Shown: in pieces, positions 1 through 5,447 of the stretch | Numbering within the stretch: position 1 is the stretch's first letter | Layout: every line of letters starts with the position of its first letter | From: an uncultured Clostridia bacterium | Lineage (GTDB): Bacteria; Bacillota; Clostridia; Oscillospirales; Ruminococcaceae | Length of the DNA: 5,447 nucleotides | Assembly: GCA_947165805.1 (NCBI GenBank) | Contig: CAMVBT010000182.1 | Coordinates: forward strand, 1-5,447 | Reading direction: 5' to 3' | Program-made: the position numbers and the translations under genes | Notes under the pieces: model-generated | What the model was told of the DNA's origin: nothing | Database searches by the model: none | The model's input: only the letters and a program-made list of their open reading frames with translations

Positions 1-435
1 AAGCAGGCCCTTGTCCGCGTTATAGCTTATCGTCCCGCTGCCGCGGAATGCGGACTGAACGCCCGTAAAATCAGCGGAGCTTATCTCTTCGCCGTACAGC
101 GTGCCGGCGGTGGAAAGAAGACCTATCGACATGGTATCCTCGGTGCGTATCATGCTCTCCATTACAGTCCCGAGGCTTTCGATCCTGTCCTCGATCAGCG
201 ACGCGCGGTATCTTAATTCCTGAAGCTCGTTCGTGAACGTGCCGGACACCTTTTCGCCTATTACCTCCGCCTGTCTCGCGACCTGCCGCTCCGTAAACGA
301 GTACATCAGCGTTTTCAGCCGTATATTCATCAGCAGACCGACGAATATCAGCACTATGATGAAGCTGACATTTACAGCTACACGGGGAGTCCTGAATATC
401 TGTTTTATCTTATCCAACACGCTCTCCCCTTTCAT
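1..435 (-). CDS. N-terminal part of a one-pass membrane sensor protein (output domain outside window)
   Basis: The gene runs off the low-coordinate edge; 145 N-terminal residues are visible. A short basic cytoplasmic segment (residues 8-18, with K9, K11, R15, R18) precedes one hydrophobic membrane helix at about 20-38. A charged amphipathic helix follows (about 45-95), then a stretch (about 100-145) whose pattern, with IGLL, GTLYG, ADF, AFRGSGTISY and GLL, resembles the Cache/PAS-like extracytoplasmic sensor fold found in clostridial diguanylate cyclases and histidine kinases. No GGDEF, EAL or kinase motif is in view, so the output type is unknown. It begins 21 bp after the BMP-family gene, suggesting co-transcription and a shared ligand. 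The start is ambiguous: ATG at 435 has only weak ribosome-binding sequence, whereas a strong AGGGGAG at 424-430 better suits TTG at 417 or GTG at 420. The membrane topology is the same with any of them. Confidence 0.8.
   Translation of the reverse strand, partial: MKGESVLDKIKQIFRTPRVAVNVSFIIVLIFVGLLMNIRLKTLMYSFTERQVARQAEVIGEKVSGTFTNELQELRYRASLIEDRIESLGTVMESMIRTEDTMSIGLLSTAGTLYGEEISSADFTGVQSAFRGSGTISYNADKGLL
424..430 (-). promoter_or_regulatory. Candidate Shine-Dalgarno site inside the annotated start of the sensor gene
   Basis: AGGGGAG on the minus strand lies 6 bases before an in-frame TTG (415-417) and 3 bases before an in-frame GTG (418-420). The upstream ATG (433-435) is preceded only by a weak GCGGA about 10 bases away and GGAAAG about 14 bases away. 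The site therefore argues that translation starts at TTG or GTG, shortening the product by 5 or 6 residues. Inference from spacing only. Confidence 0.45.
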
Positions 436-456
436 CTTGGCAATGTCCGCTTTCCG

Positions 457-1584
457 TCATTCCGCTATGCGGACTCCTTCCGCGTACCAGTCGAAGCCGC
501 GCTGCAGCGCGTCGTCCGACATGGATTCGTCCTCCGCTACACGAAGGACCCCTGTATTGTCTCTGACGGGTCCGTAGAAAACATCGGAGGCATAGCTCGC
601 GAAGTTCTGCTCCGCCGCCCTGAGCGCCGCCTCACATTCCGCGCTCAGTCCGGCATCCTCCGGTATCCTGAGCGATATGACACCGCTGTTATAGTCCAGC
701 CACCTGTGTCCTCCGGCAAACGTACCCTGTCCGCAGTTCTTTATCTGTTCCCGGTAGAAGTCTTCCCAATCCCACACACAGTCAGCGATGCATGAGCCCG
801 CATATTTTTCCGCATCGCAGCAGTTGTAGCCTATCGCCTTTATGCCGTACTTTTCCGCGACATCAAGGGGCGCCGGTGTATCGGTGTGCATCGCGAGCAC
901 GTCCGCGCCCTGCTCTTTTATCAGTTTCTCCGCTGTCCGAGCAGCCGCCTCATAGTCCGTCTGCGAATTGCAGAACGATACGATCACCTCTGCATCGGGC
1001 GAAACACTGCGGACTCCAAGCGCGAACGCGTTGATGCCGCGCTTTACATCGGGTGTCGGCAGCGACGCGGCATATCCTATCTTTCCCGACTTTGTCCGAT
1101 ATCCTGCGATAATGCCGCTCAGATATCTTATCTGATACATTCTTCCGTCGAACGAGCAGAGATTTCTGCCGCTCCCGGTACCGGAGAACTGCATGAAGAA
1201 TATCCCGGGATATTTCTCCGCCGCCTCATTTACGGCGGACGTGAATACCGGCGAAGCTGCCGCTATTATGCCGCAGTATTCTTCCTCCGCGAACTCACGG
1301 ATAACTCCGGCACATTCGTCCGCACCGGCAACATTTTCCCTGTAGACAAGCTCGGCTCCGAGCTCTTCCGTGACCTTCACGAGCGGCTCGTAATGTGAGC
1401 TGTTCAGGCTGTTGTCGTCCTTGCTGCCGCTGAGTATGAGCCCGACGCGGAAAGGTCTGTCCCCCGCAGCGGACCCGTTTATGCGGCCGCTCACATCAAG
1501 AATGATAACGATAGCGGCGGTAAGTATCGTGAACAGCAGTACGCTCACGATAACGCTCAGTTTCGCCATGCTCATTTTTTTCAT
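457..1584 (-). CDS. BMP family (PnrA/Med-like) ligand-binding protein with uncleaved-type N-terminal membrane anchor
   Basis: This 375-residue protein belongs to the basic membrane protein (BMP) family of periplasmic-binding folds; characterised members such as Treponema PnrA bind nucleosides for ABC importers. A basic start (K2, K3, K8) and hydrophobic helix (about 9-30) lead to the BMP domain from about 46 (FRVGLILSG) to about 345. Family landmarks are DDNSLNSSHY (56-65, where the more usual motif has SFN or GWN), GIIAAASPVF (105-114), YPGIFFMQFSG (125-135), YLSGIIAGY (154-162), GKIGYAAS (167-174), RGINAFALGVR (182-192) and ADVLAMHTD (227-235). There is no lipobox cysteine after the hydrophobic helix, so it is probably a membrane-anchored or signal-peptide protein rather than a lipoprotein. 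It contains about ten cysteines. The start is ATG at 1584, overlapping the helicase stop as ATGA, with AGGA at 1592-1595. No ABC permease or ATPase is adjacent. With the sensor gene next door, a sensory co-receptor role is plausible. The ligand is unknown. Confidence 0.88.
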   Translation of the reverse strand: MKKMSMAKLSVIVSVLLFTILTAAIVIILDVSGRINGSAAGDRPFRVGLILSGSKDDNSLNSSHYEPLVKVTEELGAELVYRENVAGADECAGVIREFAEEEYCGIIAAASPVFTSAVNEAAEKYPGIFFMQFSGTGSGRNLCSFDGRMYQIRYLSGIIAGYRTKSGKIGYAASLPTPDVKRGINAFALGVRSVSPDAEVIVSFCNSQTDYEAAARTAEKLIKEQGADVLAMHTDTPAPLDVAEKYGIKAIGYNCCDAEKYAGSCIADCVWDWEDFYREQIKNCGQGTFAGGHRWLDYNSGVISLRIPEDAGLSAECEAALRAAEQNFASYASDVFYGPVRDNTGVLRVAEDESMSDDALQRGFDWYAEGVRIAE

Positions 1585-3896
1585 ACGTTGTTCCTGTCGG
1601 ACAGTATCTCCATGATATCCGCGGAGATAGCGTGCTTGAGTTCCATTATCGCTTCCAGATCCTCTTTGATACCGAATCTGTCATAGTAGAAATAAAGTAT
1701 ATCGCATTTGCGGTAGGCAAGCTCATGGTCTTCGAGCGTGTCACCGCGTCTTTCGAGAGTCCTTATATAGAAATATACCGATCTTCTGTCATTGCCTACC
1801 TCACGCTCAAACAGCTCGAACCAGAACTCATAGAGCTCCCGGCGCGTTTCCGAGAACGGTATCGTGATAAAGCGGTATATCAGATATTTGTCTTCCGTAT
1901 GCTTCTCAAGGTCGCGGGCAAGCGCTACCTCACGCTCGACACTGTTCTTAAGGAACAGATCGTCGTCCGGTATCGTTCCCCAGCGCAGCAGTATCTCCGA
2001 CACCGGCATATCCACCGAGATTATGCTCTCGGGTATGCGCAGGCGGGCGCGCTTCACGTCATGGCTCTTCTTTTTCAGCTTGCGCTTTATGTCGTCCTTG
2101 AACTCGGCCGCGTTGAAGTACCCGATATCATACATTCCCATGCGGCCGGCTCTTCCGGCTATCTGCTTGATCTCCGTTCCGTGCAGGAAACGGCGCCTGC
2201 GGCCGTCGTACTTATACGATTCGAGGAATACCACGCGCTTTATCGGAAGGTTCAGTCCCATTCCCACGGCATCTGTGGCTACCACGACGTCGGTCTCGCC
2301 CTTGATGAAGCGCGCGACCTCGCTGCGGCGCACGTCATAGGGCAGATCGCCGTATATCACGCTCGTCTTTATGCCGATCATCTTCAGCTGCTCGGCATAG
2401 CTGAGCACCGATCTCTTTGAGAAAACTATCAGAGCGTCGTTCGGTTCGACGCTTTTCGGGAAAACGAACCTGCGGTCGTCGCACACCAGAGGCACCGAAC
2501 GCTCGTGACGCACTATCTCATAGCTGTCGGAGCACATATCTATCAGTGTGATGAGCAGGTCCTCGGCGTTCTCCGCGGCGCAGAGATGTATCTCGTCCGC
2601 CATCAGTCCGAGTATGGCAGCCGTCCAAGCTCCTCCGCGCTCCTCGTCCTCGATGAGCTGGCATTCGTCCACGACCGCGACATCGTAGTGCTCGTTCGTG
2701 TTGAGCATCTCCACGGTCGAAGCCGTATGCTTAGCGAACGGCACTTCTATGGATTCCTCGCCCGTCCTCATATCGCACGGAACGCCCTCTATGTTGAATT
2801 TCTCGCATATCTCGTAAGCGAGCAGACGCAGCGGAGCAAGATATATGCCGGTCTCTGCGGCCTTGCACGCGAGCAGCGCGTTATATGTCTTTCCCGAATT
2901 GGTCGGTCCGAGATGCAGCACAAAATGCCGCCTCATATTCCTCGCACCGGGATACAGGTCGATAACATTGTCGGGTATCTCTTTCAGGATAAGCTCATGG
3001 GCTGTCTCGGATATCTCTATCTGAGACTTCATGTGGCGCATGGCACGCGCGTATTCCTCGCCGCCGCTTATTATCGCCGACACCGTCTCACGGTCGAGCT
3101 TCTTCGCTATGAGTGCGTAGAGCTCGCGCAGACGCCTGTACCGCGGAGAGTATCCCGACAGGAAATCACGGATATATCTGCGCTTGTTCAGCTCGGAGTA
3201 TCCCGAGTCCCCGAGTATTTTCAGTATTACCCAGCCGTTTATGTACTCGTTCAGGTTATGATACAGCATATCCGAGCCGCTGACCGCGGCGTCTATGCGG
3301 CGGGGGTTCAGTGCCGCCTCATCGTACATCCTGCGGCGGAATTTGCTCAGGAACTGATCGGACACGAACTCACTGTATATCTCTCTGATATACTTGTACG
3401 GCAGGAATTTCCGGAGATCGGAGTAATAGGCTCTTATGCGTTCCGACGCCTGCTCGATGATCTCCGCCTCGTCGGACGCCGTGATCTCATAATTCCTGTA
3501 TTCGTAAAGATAACCCGCCTTTCTCGCGGCGGCGGACATATTCTTCTTCGGTGCTTTTTTCTTTTCCGGCTTTTTTTCGGGCTGCGGAGGCTTGTCCTCC
3601 TCCATGGTCTTACCCGTCACGGAATAAACGTACTTACGGTACGCGGCCTTTACCCTCGGACTGTCGGCGGGGTCGGCGCTCATCAGAGCCCTGTAGAACC
3701 TCTGGGAGCCCAGCGCCTTTTCCACAGCGCTCACGCCCTCGGGTGAGGCGAGATATTCAGCCGTTTCTTCGGCGGGAAGCTCATGGTACTGTCTTCCCGT
3801 GCTGTCCGCGTAACGCTGTTTTACGGTTATTTCCGCAGCCTGACGGCAGTTCAGCCTACTGCGTTCTATAAATTGTTCTATCGTTTCCACAGCCAT
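1581..3896 (-). CDS. SUV3-like superfamily 2 ATP-dependent RNA helicase
   Basis: This 771-residue protein carries a helicase core resembling SUV3/SUPV3L1, the mitochondrial degradosome helicase that unwinds RNA and DNA. Visible motifs are I GPTNSGKT (330-337), followed by IYLAPLRLLAYEI (351-363) and GVPCDMRTGE (371-380); Ib STVEM (393-397); II DECQ (410-413, human SUV3 has DEIQ); AWTAAILGLMADEIHLC (423-439); IV ALIVFSKRS (488-496); GDLP (516-519); V VVVATDAVGMGLNLP (537-551); VI QIAGRAGRMG (578-587). The helical C-terminus (about 705-765) resembles the SUV3 C-terminal domain. Residues 1-98 are helical and unrecognised; 99-119 form a Lys/Pro/Glu linker; 130-310 form a helical region before the core. 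The start is ATG 3896 with AGGCGG at 3904-3909, 7 bases upstream. It lies 24 bp after arsR and overlaps the BMP gene by 4 bases. All ATPase motifs are intact. Its bacterial role is unknown; RNA turnover is the simplest guess. Confidence 0.93.
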   Translation of the reverse strand: MAVETIEQFIERSRLNCRQAAEITVKQRYADSTGRQYHELPAEETAEYLASPEGVSAVEKALGSQRFYRALMSADPADSPRVKAAYRKYVYSVTGKTMEEDKPPQPEKKPEKKKAPKKNMSAAARKAGYLYEYRNYEITASDEAEIIEQASERIRAYYSDLRKFLPYKYIREIYSEFVSDQFLSKFRRRMYDEAALNPRRIDAAVSGSDMLYHNLNEYINGWVILKILGDSGYSELNKRRYIRDFLSGYSPRYRRLRELYALIAKKLDRETVSAIISGGEEYARAMRHMKSQIEISETAHELILKEIPDNVIDLYPGARNMRRHFVLHLGPTNSGKTYNALLACKAAETGIYLAPLRLLAYEICEKFNIEGVPCDMRTGEESIEVPFAKHTASTVEMLNTNEHYDVAVVDECQLIEDEERGGAWTAAILGLMADEIHLCAAENAEDLLITLIDMCSDSYEIVRHERSVPLVCDDRRFVFPKSVEPNDALIVFSKRSVLSYAEQLKMIGIKTSVIYGDLPYDVRRSEVARFIKGETDVVVATDAVGMGLNLPIKRVVFLESYKYDGRRRRFLHGTEIKQIAGRAGRMGMYDIGYFNAAEFKDDIKRKLKKKSHDVKRARLRIPESIISVDMPVSEILLRWGTIPDDDLFLKNSVEREVALARDLEKHTEDKYLIYRFITIPFSETRRELYEFWFELFEREVGNDRRSVYFYIRTLERRGDTLEDHELAYRKCDILYFYYDRFGIKEDLEAIMELKHAISADIMEILSDRNNV
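3570..3576 (-). other. In-phase A AAA AAG slippery heptamer in the helicase linker (possible -1 frameshift site)
   Basis: On the coding strand, codons 107-109 of the helicase read GAA AAA AAG, giving A AAA AAG in the same phase as the E. coli dnaX frameshift site. After a -1 slip the new frame would read 27 codons past codon 109 to TGA at 3487-3489, giving a product of about 136 residues without the helicase core. A GGAGGAGG run (3596-3603) lies 19 bases upstream, farther than usual for a stimulatory anti-SD contact. A Lys-rich linker can produce such a heptamer by chance, so a functional role is only a possibility. Confidence 0.25.
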
Positions 3897-3920
3897 AGTC
3901 AGACCGCCTGTTTCCTTGAT

Positions 3921-4286
3921 TTATTCACTGATATGCTCCATACCCTGACCGAGTATCGAACGGACATGATCGTCCGACAGCGAGTAGAACACTGTCTTTC
4001 CCTCGCGCCTGTACTTCACGAGACTCGCCTGTTTCAGTATCCGGAGCTGATGAGACACCGCGGACATACTCGCGCCGATAAGGGTCGCGATATCGCAGAC
4101 GCACAGCTCCGACTCGAACAGCGCGTACAGTATCTTTATCCGCGTGCTGTCGCCGAATATCTTATACAGCTCGGCGAGATCGAACAGCGAATCCTCGTCC
4201 GGCATCATCTCGCCTATCTTCTTCACCGTATTCTCATGCACATGATGGAACTCGCATGAAGGGAGCTTCTCTTCATTCTCTTTCAT
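3921..4286 (-). CDS. ArsR/SmtB family metal-responsive transcriptional repressor (CadC/CzrA-like)
   Basis: This 121-residue winged-helix repressor is of the ArsR/SmtB type, in which metal binding releases the dimer from its operator. FGDSTRIKILYAL (44-56) is the family signature; ELCVCDIA (60-67) is the alpha-3 metal box with C62 and C64; SAVSHQLRILKQASLV (75-90) is the recognition helix; KYRREGKTVFYSL (91-103) is the wing. Two metal sites can be proposed. The N-terminal C11, with H14, H15 or H17, plus C62/C64 resembles the CadC alpha-3N thiolate site. D105, H107, H118 and E121 reproduce the spacing of the SmtB/CzrA alpha-5 zinc site. The likely inducers are therefore Zn, Cd or Pb, though the metal cannot be read from sequence. 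The start ATG 4286 has AAGG at 4296-4299. It lies 11 bp after the CAP gene and 24 bp before the helicase. No operator or metal-export gene is visible, which is unusual. Confidence 0.93.
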   Translation of the reverse strand: MKENEEKLPSCEFHHVHENTVKKIGEMMPDEDSLFDLAELYKIFGDSTRIKILYALFESELCVCDIATLIGASMSAVSHQLRILKQASLVKYRREGKTVFYSLSDDHVRSILGQGMEHISE

Positions 4287-4295
4287 AGATCGTTA

Positions 4296-4300
4296 CCTTA
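4296..4300 (-). promoter_or_regulatory. Ribosome-binding site of the ArsR gene overlapping the CAP gene stop codon
   Basis: On the minus strand TAAGG combines the TAA stop of the CAP-domain gene (4298-4300) with the AAGG ribosome-binding core (4296-4299), 9 bases before the repressor ATG. Ribosomes terminating on the upstream gene would sit on the next initiation region, so the two genes are probably translationally linked on one transcript. The coupling is inferred. Confidence 0.5.
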
Positions 4301-5260
4301 ACCGTTCAGGCCACCGAATATCTGCACCCAGTATAATATTCCTCCGCTCGAGTAAACACCTATGCCGATATGATCGTAGTGTACGCCGAGTATGTTGTTC
4401 ATGTGGCGCTCCGAATGTGTCCAGCCGTCCATTACATCGTAAGGATCGACATAGCCCTCGGCGATGTTCTCCGCGGAATAGATGTTCGTTATGCCGTACT
4501 GTTCGAGAAGCGCCGAATACTTCGTGCCGTCGGGGCGCTCGTGATCGAACTTCTTCGCTATCTCCTTTGCGCGCACCGCAGCGGCCCTGCACAGCGTCTC
4601 GTCAAGCTTCAGCGCGCAGAGATCGGCTCTCGCGGCACGCTCACGGTTCACGAGATCGAGCACCGCCAGCTGATCGTCGGTGATCTGAAAATCATACGAA
4701 GCCTTTTCCTCGTCAATATATACCACCGAGGCCTGACTTGCGGTATAATTTGTTCTGAACGCGCGGAACTTGTATATAGTGCCGGGCTCCGACTTCAACG
4801 GCTCGCTGTAGAGCCTTGAATTCTTTGTCGGTATGCTGCCGTCCGTAGTATAGTATATCTTCGCTCCGGCTGTACCCGATACGACGGTTATCAGCCCTCC
4901 GTTCTCCGATATCTGCGGAGTCATAGCCCTCGGAGCGAGCGTCAGCTTTATCGAACCGACTTTCTTTCCGTTCCTGTCATATTCCGCGGCGCGGATAACA
5001 ACGGCCTTCTTTGTCGAAAGCGTTTTTGTGTATTTCTTTGAAGACTTCGTGGGAGCGGCGCCTCCGACCGTATAATAGATAGTGTTCGTGCTGCTGGCGG
5101 GAGTAAGCGTGAGCTTCGCGGCTGTCGATGTATAGGTTATCTTATACTTTATCATGGACAGCGCAGAAGCCCTTACAGGCGGGAGCGCCGCGATAACAAG
5201 CACAAACGCGGTGATGACCGCAAAAACAGCCGATAATATCTTCTTTGCACTGATACTCAT
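4298..5260 (-). CDS. Secreted CAP/SCP-domain protein with two chitobiase-type beta repeats
   Basis: This 320-residue exported protein starts with a signal peptide: K6 and K7, a hydrophobic core at about 9-28, and a possible cleavage after ASA (31-33). Two copies of a chitobiase/beta-hexosaminidase C-terminal-like repeat (Pfam CHB_HEX_C_1 type) follow at about 47-108 and 114-182, marked by IYYTVGGAAPTKSSKKY (61-77) and IYYTTDGSIPTKNSRLY (135-151). The C-terminal CAP domain (YkwD/SCP type, about 196-317) shows LDLVNRERA (201-209), FDHERPDG (238-245), SAENIAEGY (262-270), GWTHSERHMNNIL (279-291) and HIGIGVY (297-303). The conserved pocket residues H240, E264 and H286 are present. C215 and C224 could form a disulfide. 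Bacterial CAP proteins are mostly uncharacterised. There is no transmembrane anchor or sortase motif, so it is probably released or wall-associated through the repeats. ATG 5260 has GGAGGT 6 bases upstream. Confidence 0.9.
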   Translation of the reverse strand: MSISAKKILSAVFAVITAFVLVIAALPPVRASALSMIKYKITYTSTAAKLTLTPASSTNTIYYTVGGAAPTKSSKKYTKTLSTKKAVVIRAAEYDRNGKKVGSIKLTLAPRAMTPQISENGGLITVVSGTAGAKIYYTTDGSIPTKNSRLYSEPLKSEPGTIYKFRAFRTNYTASQASVVYIDEEKASYDFQITDDQLAVLDLVNRERAARADLCALKLDETLCRAAAVRAKEIAKKFDHERPDGTKYSALLEQYGITNIYSAENIAEGYVDPYDVMDGWTHSERHMNNILGVHYDHIGIGVYSSGGILYWVQIFGGLNG

Positions 5261-5266
5261 TTTAAG

Positions 5267-5272
5267 ACCTCC
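5267..5272 (-). promoter_or_regulatory. Strong Shine-Dalgarno site of the CAP-domain gene
   Basis: GGAGGT on the minus strand, 6 bases before the ATG at 5258-5260, is the best ribosome-binding site in the window. It fixes the CAP gene start at a methionine followed directly by a signal peptide. It lies in the 17 bp gap after the upstream stop codon, leaving no room for a separate promoter between the two genes. Confidence 0.75.
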
Positions 5273-5277
5273 GTTTT

Positions 5278-5447
5278 TTATCTGACGATCTTTCTTGCTT
5301 CAACGTAAAATCTCTTGTCCGCGGCGTGTCCCATGGAAAACGTCTTTCTGGGCAGCGCGCCGTCCTTTATTACCGTCGGGAACAGCTCGGACTTCTGCAT
5401 ATCCGGCAGGATAAAGCCGATGCTGTTCGGCTTCGCGGCGAGCTTCC
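5278..5447 (-). CDS. C-terminal end of a DUF1015 family protein (partial)
   Basis: Only the last 55 residues are inside the window, ending at TAA (5278-5280). The tail reads SIGFILPDMQKSELF, then DGALPRKTFSMGHAADKRFY and VEARKIVR. The LPRKTFSMG, then KR-F/Y-Y, then E-RKI pattern matches, from memory, the C-terminus of clostridial DUF1015 proteins (Pfam PF06245), whose biochemical function is unknown. In Clostridia such genes often lie near the serine biosynthesis genes serA and serC; that is background knowledge and cannot be checked here. The reading frame is open with no internal stop up to the edge, and the CAP gene begins 17 bp downstream. The family call is moderately sure; that it is a real coding end is more secure, because of the frame, the composition and the tight spacing to the next ribosome-binding site. 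Confidence 0.7.
   Translation of the reverse strand, partial: KLAAKPNSIGFILPDMQKSELFPTVIKDGALPRKTFSMGHAADKRFYVEARKIVR

Noticed and set aside
1632..2420. Plus-strand open frame of 262 codons
   Set aside because: Antisense to the helicase C-terminal half, no recognisable domain; a shadow frame.
2505..3746. Long open frame of 413 codons on the plus strand opposite the helicase
   Set aside because: The minus strand of the same stretch encodes well-conserved SF2 helicase motifs. The plus-strand translation shows no recognisable domain and looks like the mirror of codon bias.
4321..4380. Possible internal promoter before arsR (TTTACT and TATTAT on the minus strand)
   Set aside because: The two elements are separated by only about 12 bases, far from the usual 17, and lie in the conserved CAP coding end.
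4293..4592. Second minus-strand open frame of 99 codons, overlapping the end of the CAP gene
   Set aside because: It overlaps the conserved CAP domain in another frame and has an Arg-rich, low-information translation.
4905..4921. Short inverted repeat CTCCG-CAGATAT-CGGAG within the CAP gene
   Set aside because: A 5 bp stem in coding sequence between the two repeats, with no T-run; expected by chance.
5261..5277. Operator for the ArsR protein in the gap before the CAP gene
   Set aside because: The 17 bp gap is filled by the ribosome-binding site and shows no palindrome of the ArsR/SmtB type; a true operator would have to lie upstream of the window.

Overview
The window looks like part of a Firmicutes (Clostridia) chromosome, most likely a Ruminococcus/Oscillospiraceae-type gut or rumen bacterium. 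The evidence is indirect: purine-rich Shine-Dalgarno sites, frequent ATA isoleucine codons in a moderately GC-rich sequence, a CAP protein with chitobiase-like repeats, a CadC/SmtB-like ArsR regulator of clostridial type, and a BMP-family binding protein beside a membrane sensor. No rRNA, tRNA, phage or transposon marker fixes the taxon, so this is an inference.

All coding is on the minus strand, so transcription runs from high to low coordinates. Six genes lie head to tail: (1) the last 55 residues of a DUF1015-like protein (5278-5447); (2) a secreted CAP/SCP-domain protein with two chitobiase-type beta repeats (4298-5260); (3) an ArsR/SmtB metal-responsive repressor (3921-4286); (4) a 771-residue SUV3-like superfamily 2 RNA helicase (1581-3896); (5) a membrane-anchored BMP/PnrA-like ligand-binding protein (457-1584); (6) the N-terminal 145 residues of a one-pass membrane sensor (1-435), whose output domain lies outside the window.

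The gaps are 17, 11 and 24 bp, then a 4-base ATGA overlap, then 21 bp. None holds a recognisable terminator or promoter, so the genes could share one transcript. Genes 5 and 6 plausibly form a ligand-sensing pair. Genes 3 and 4 place a metal-sensing repressor directly before an RNA helicase of a family best known from mitochondria, with no metal efflux gene in view. That pairing is the most unusual point. A second, speculative point is a dnaX-type A AAA AAG heptamer, correctly phased, inside the helicase gene. I saw no CRISPR array, mobile element or known defence system.
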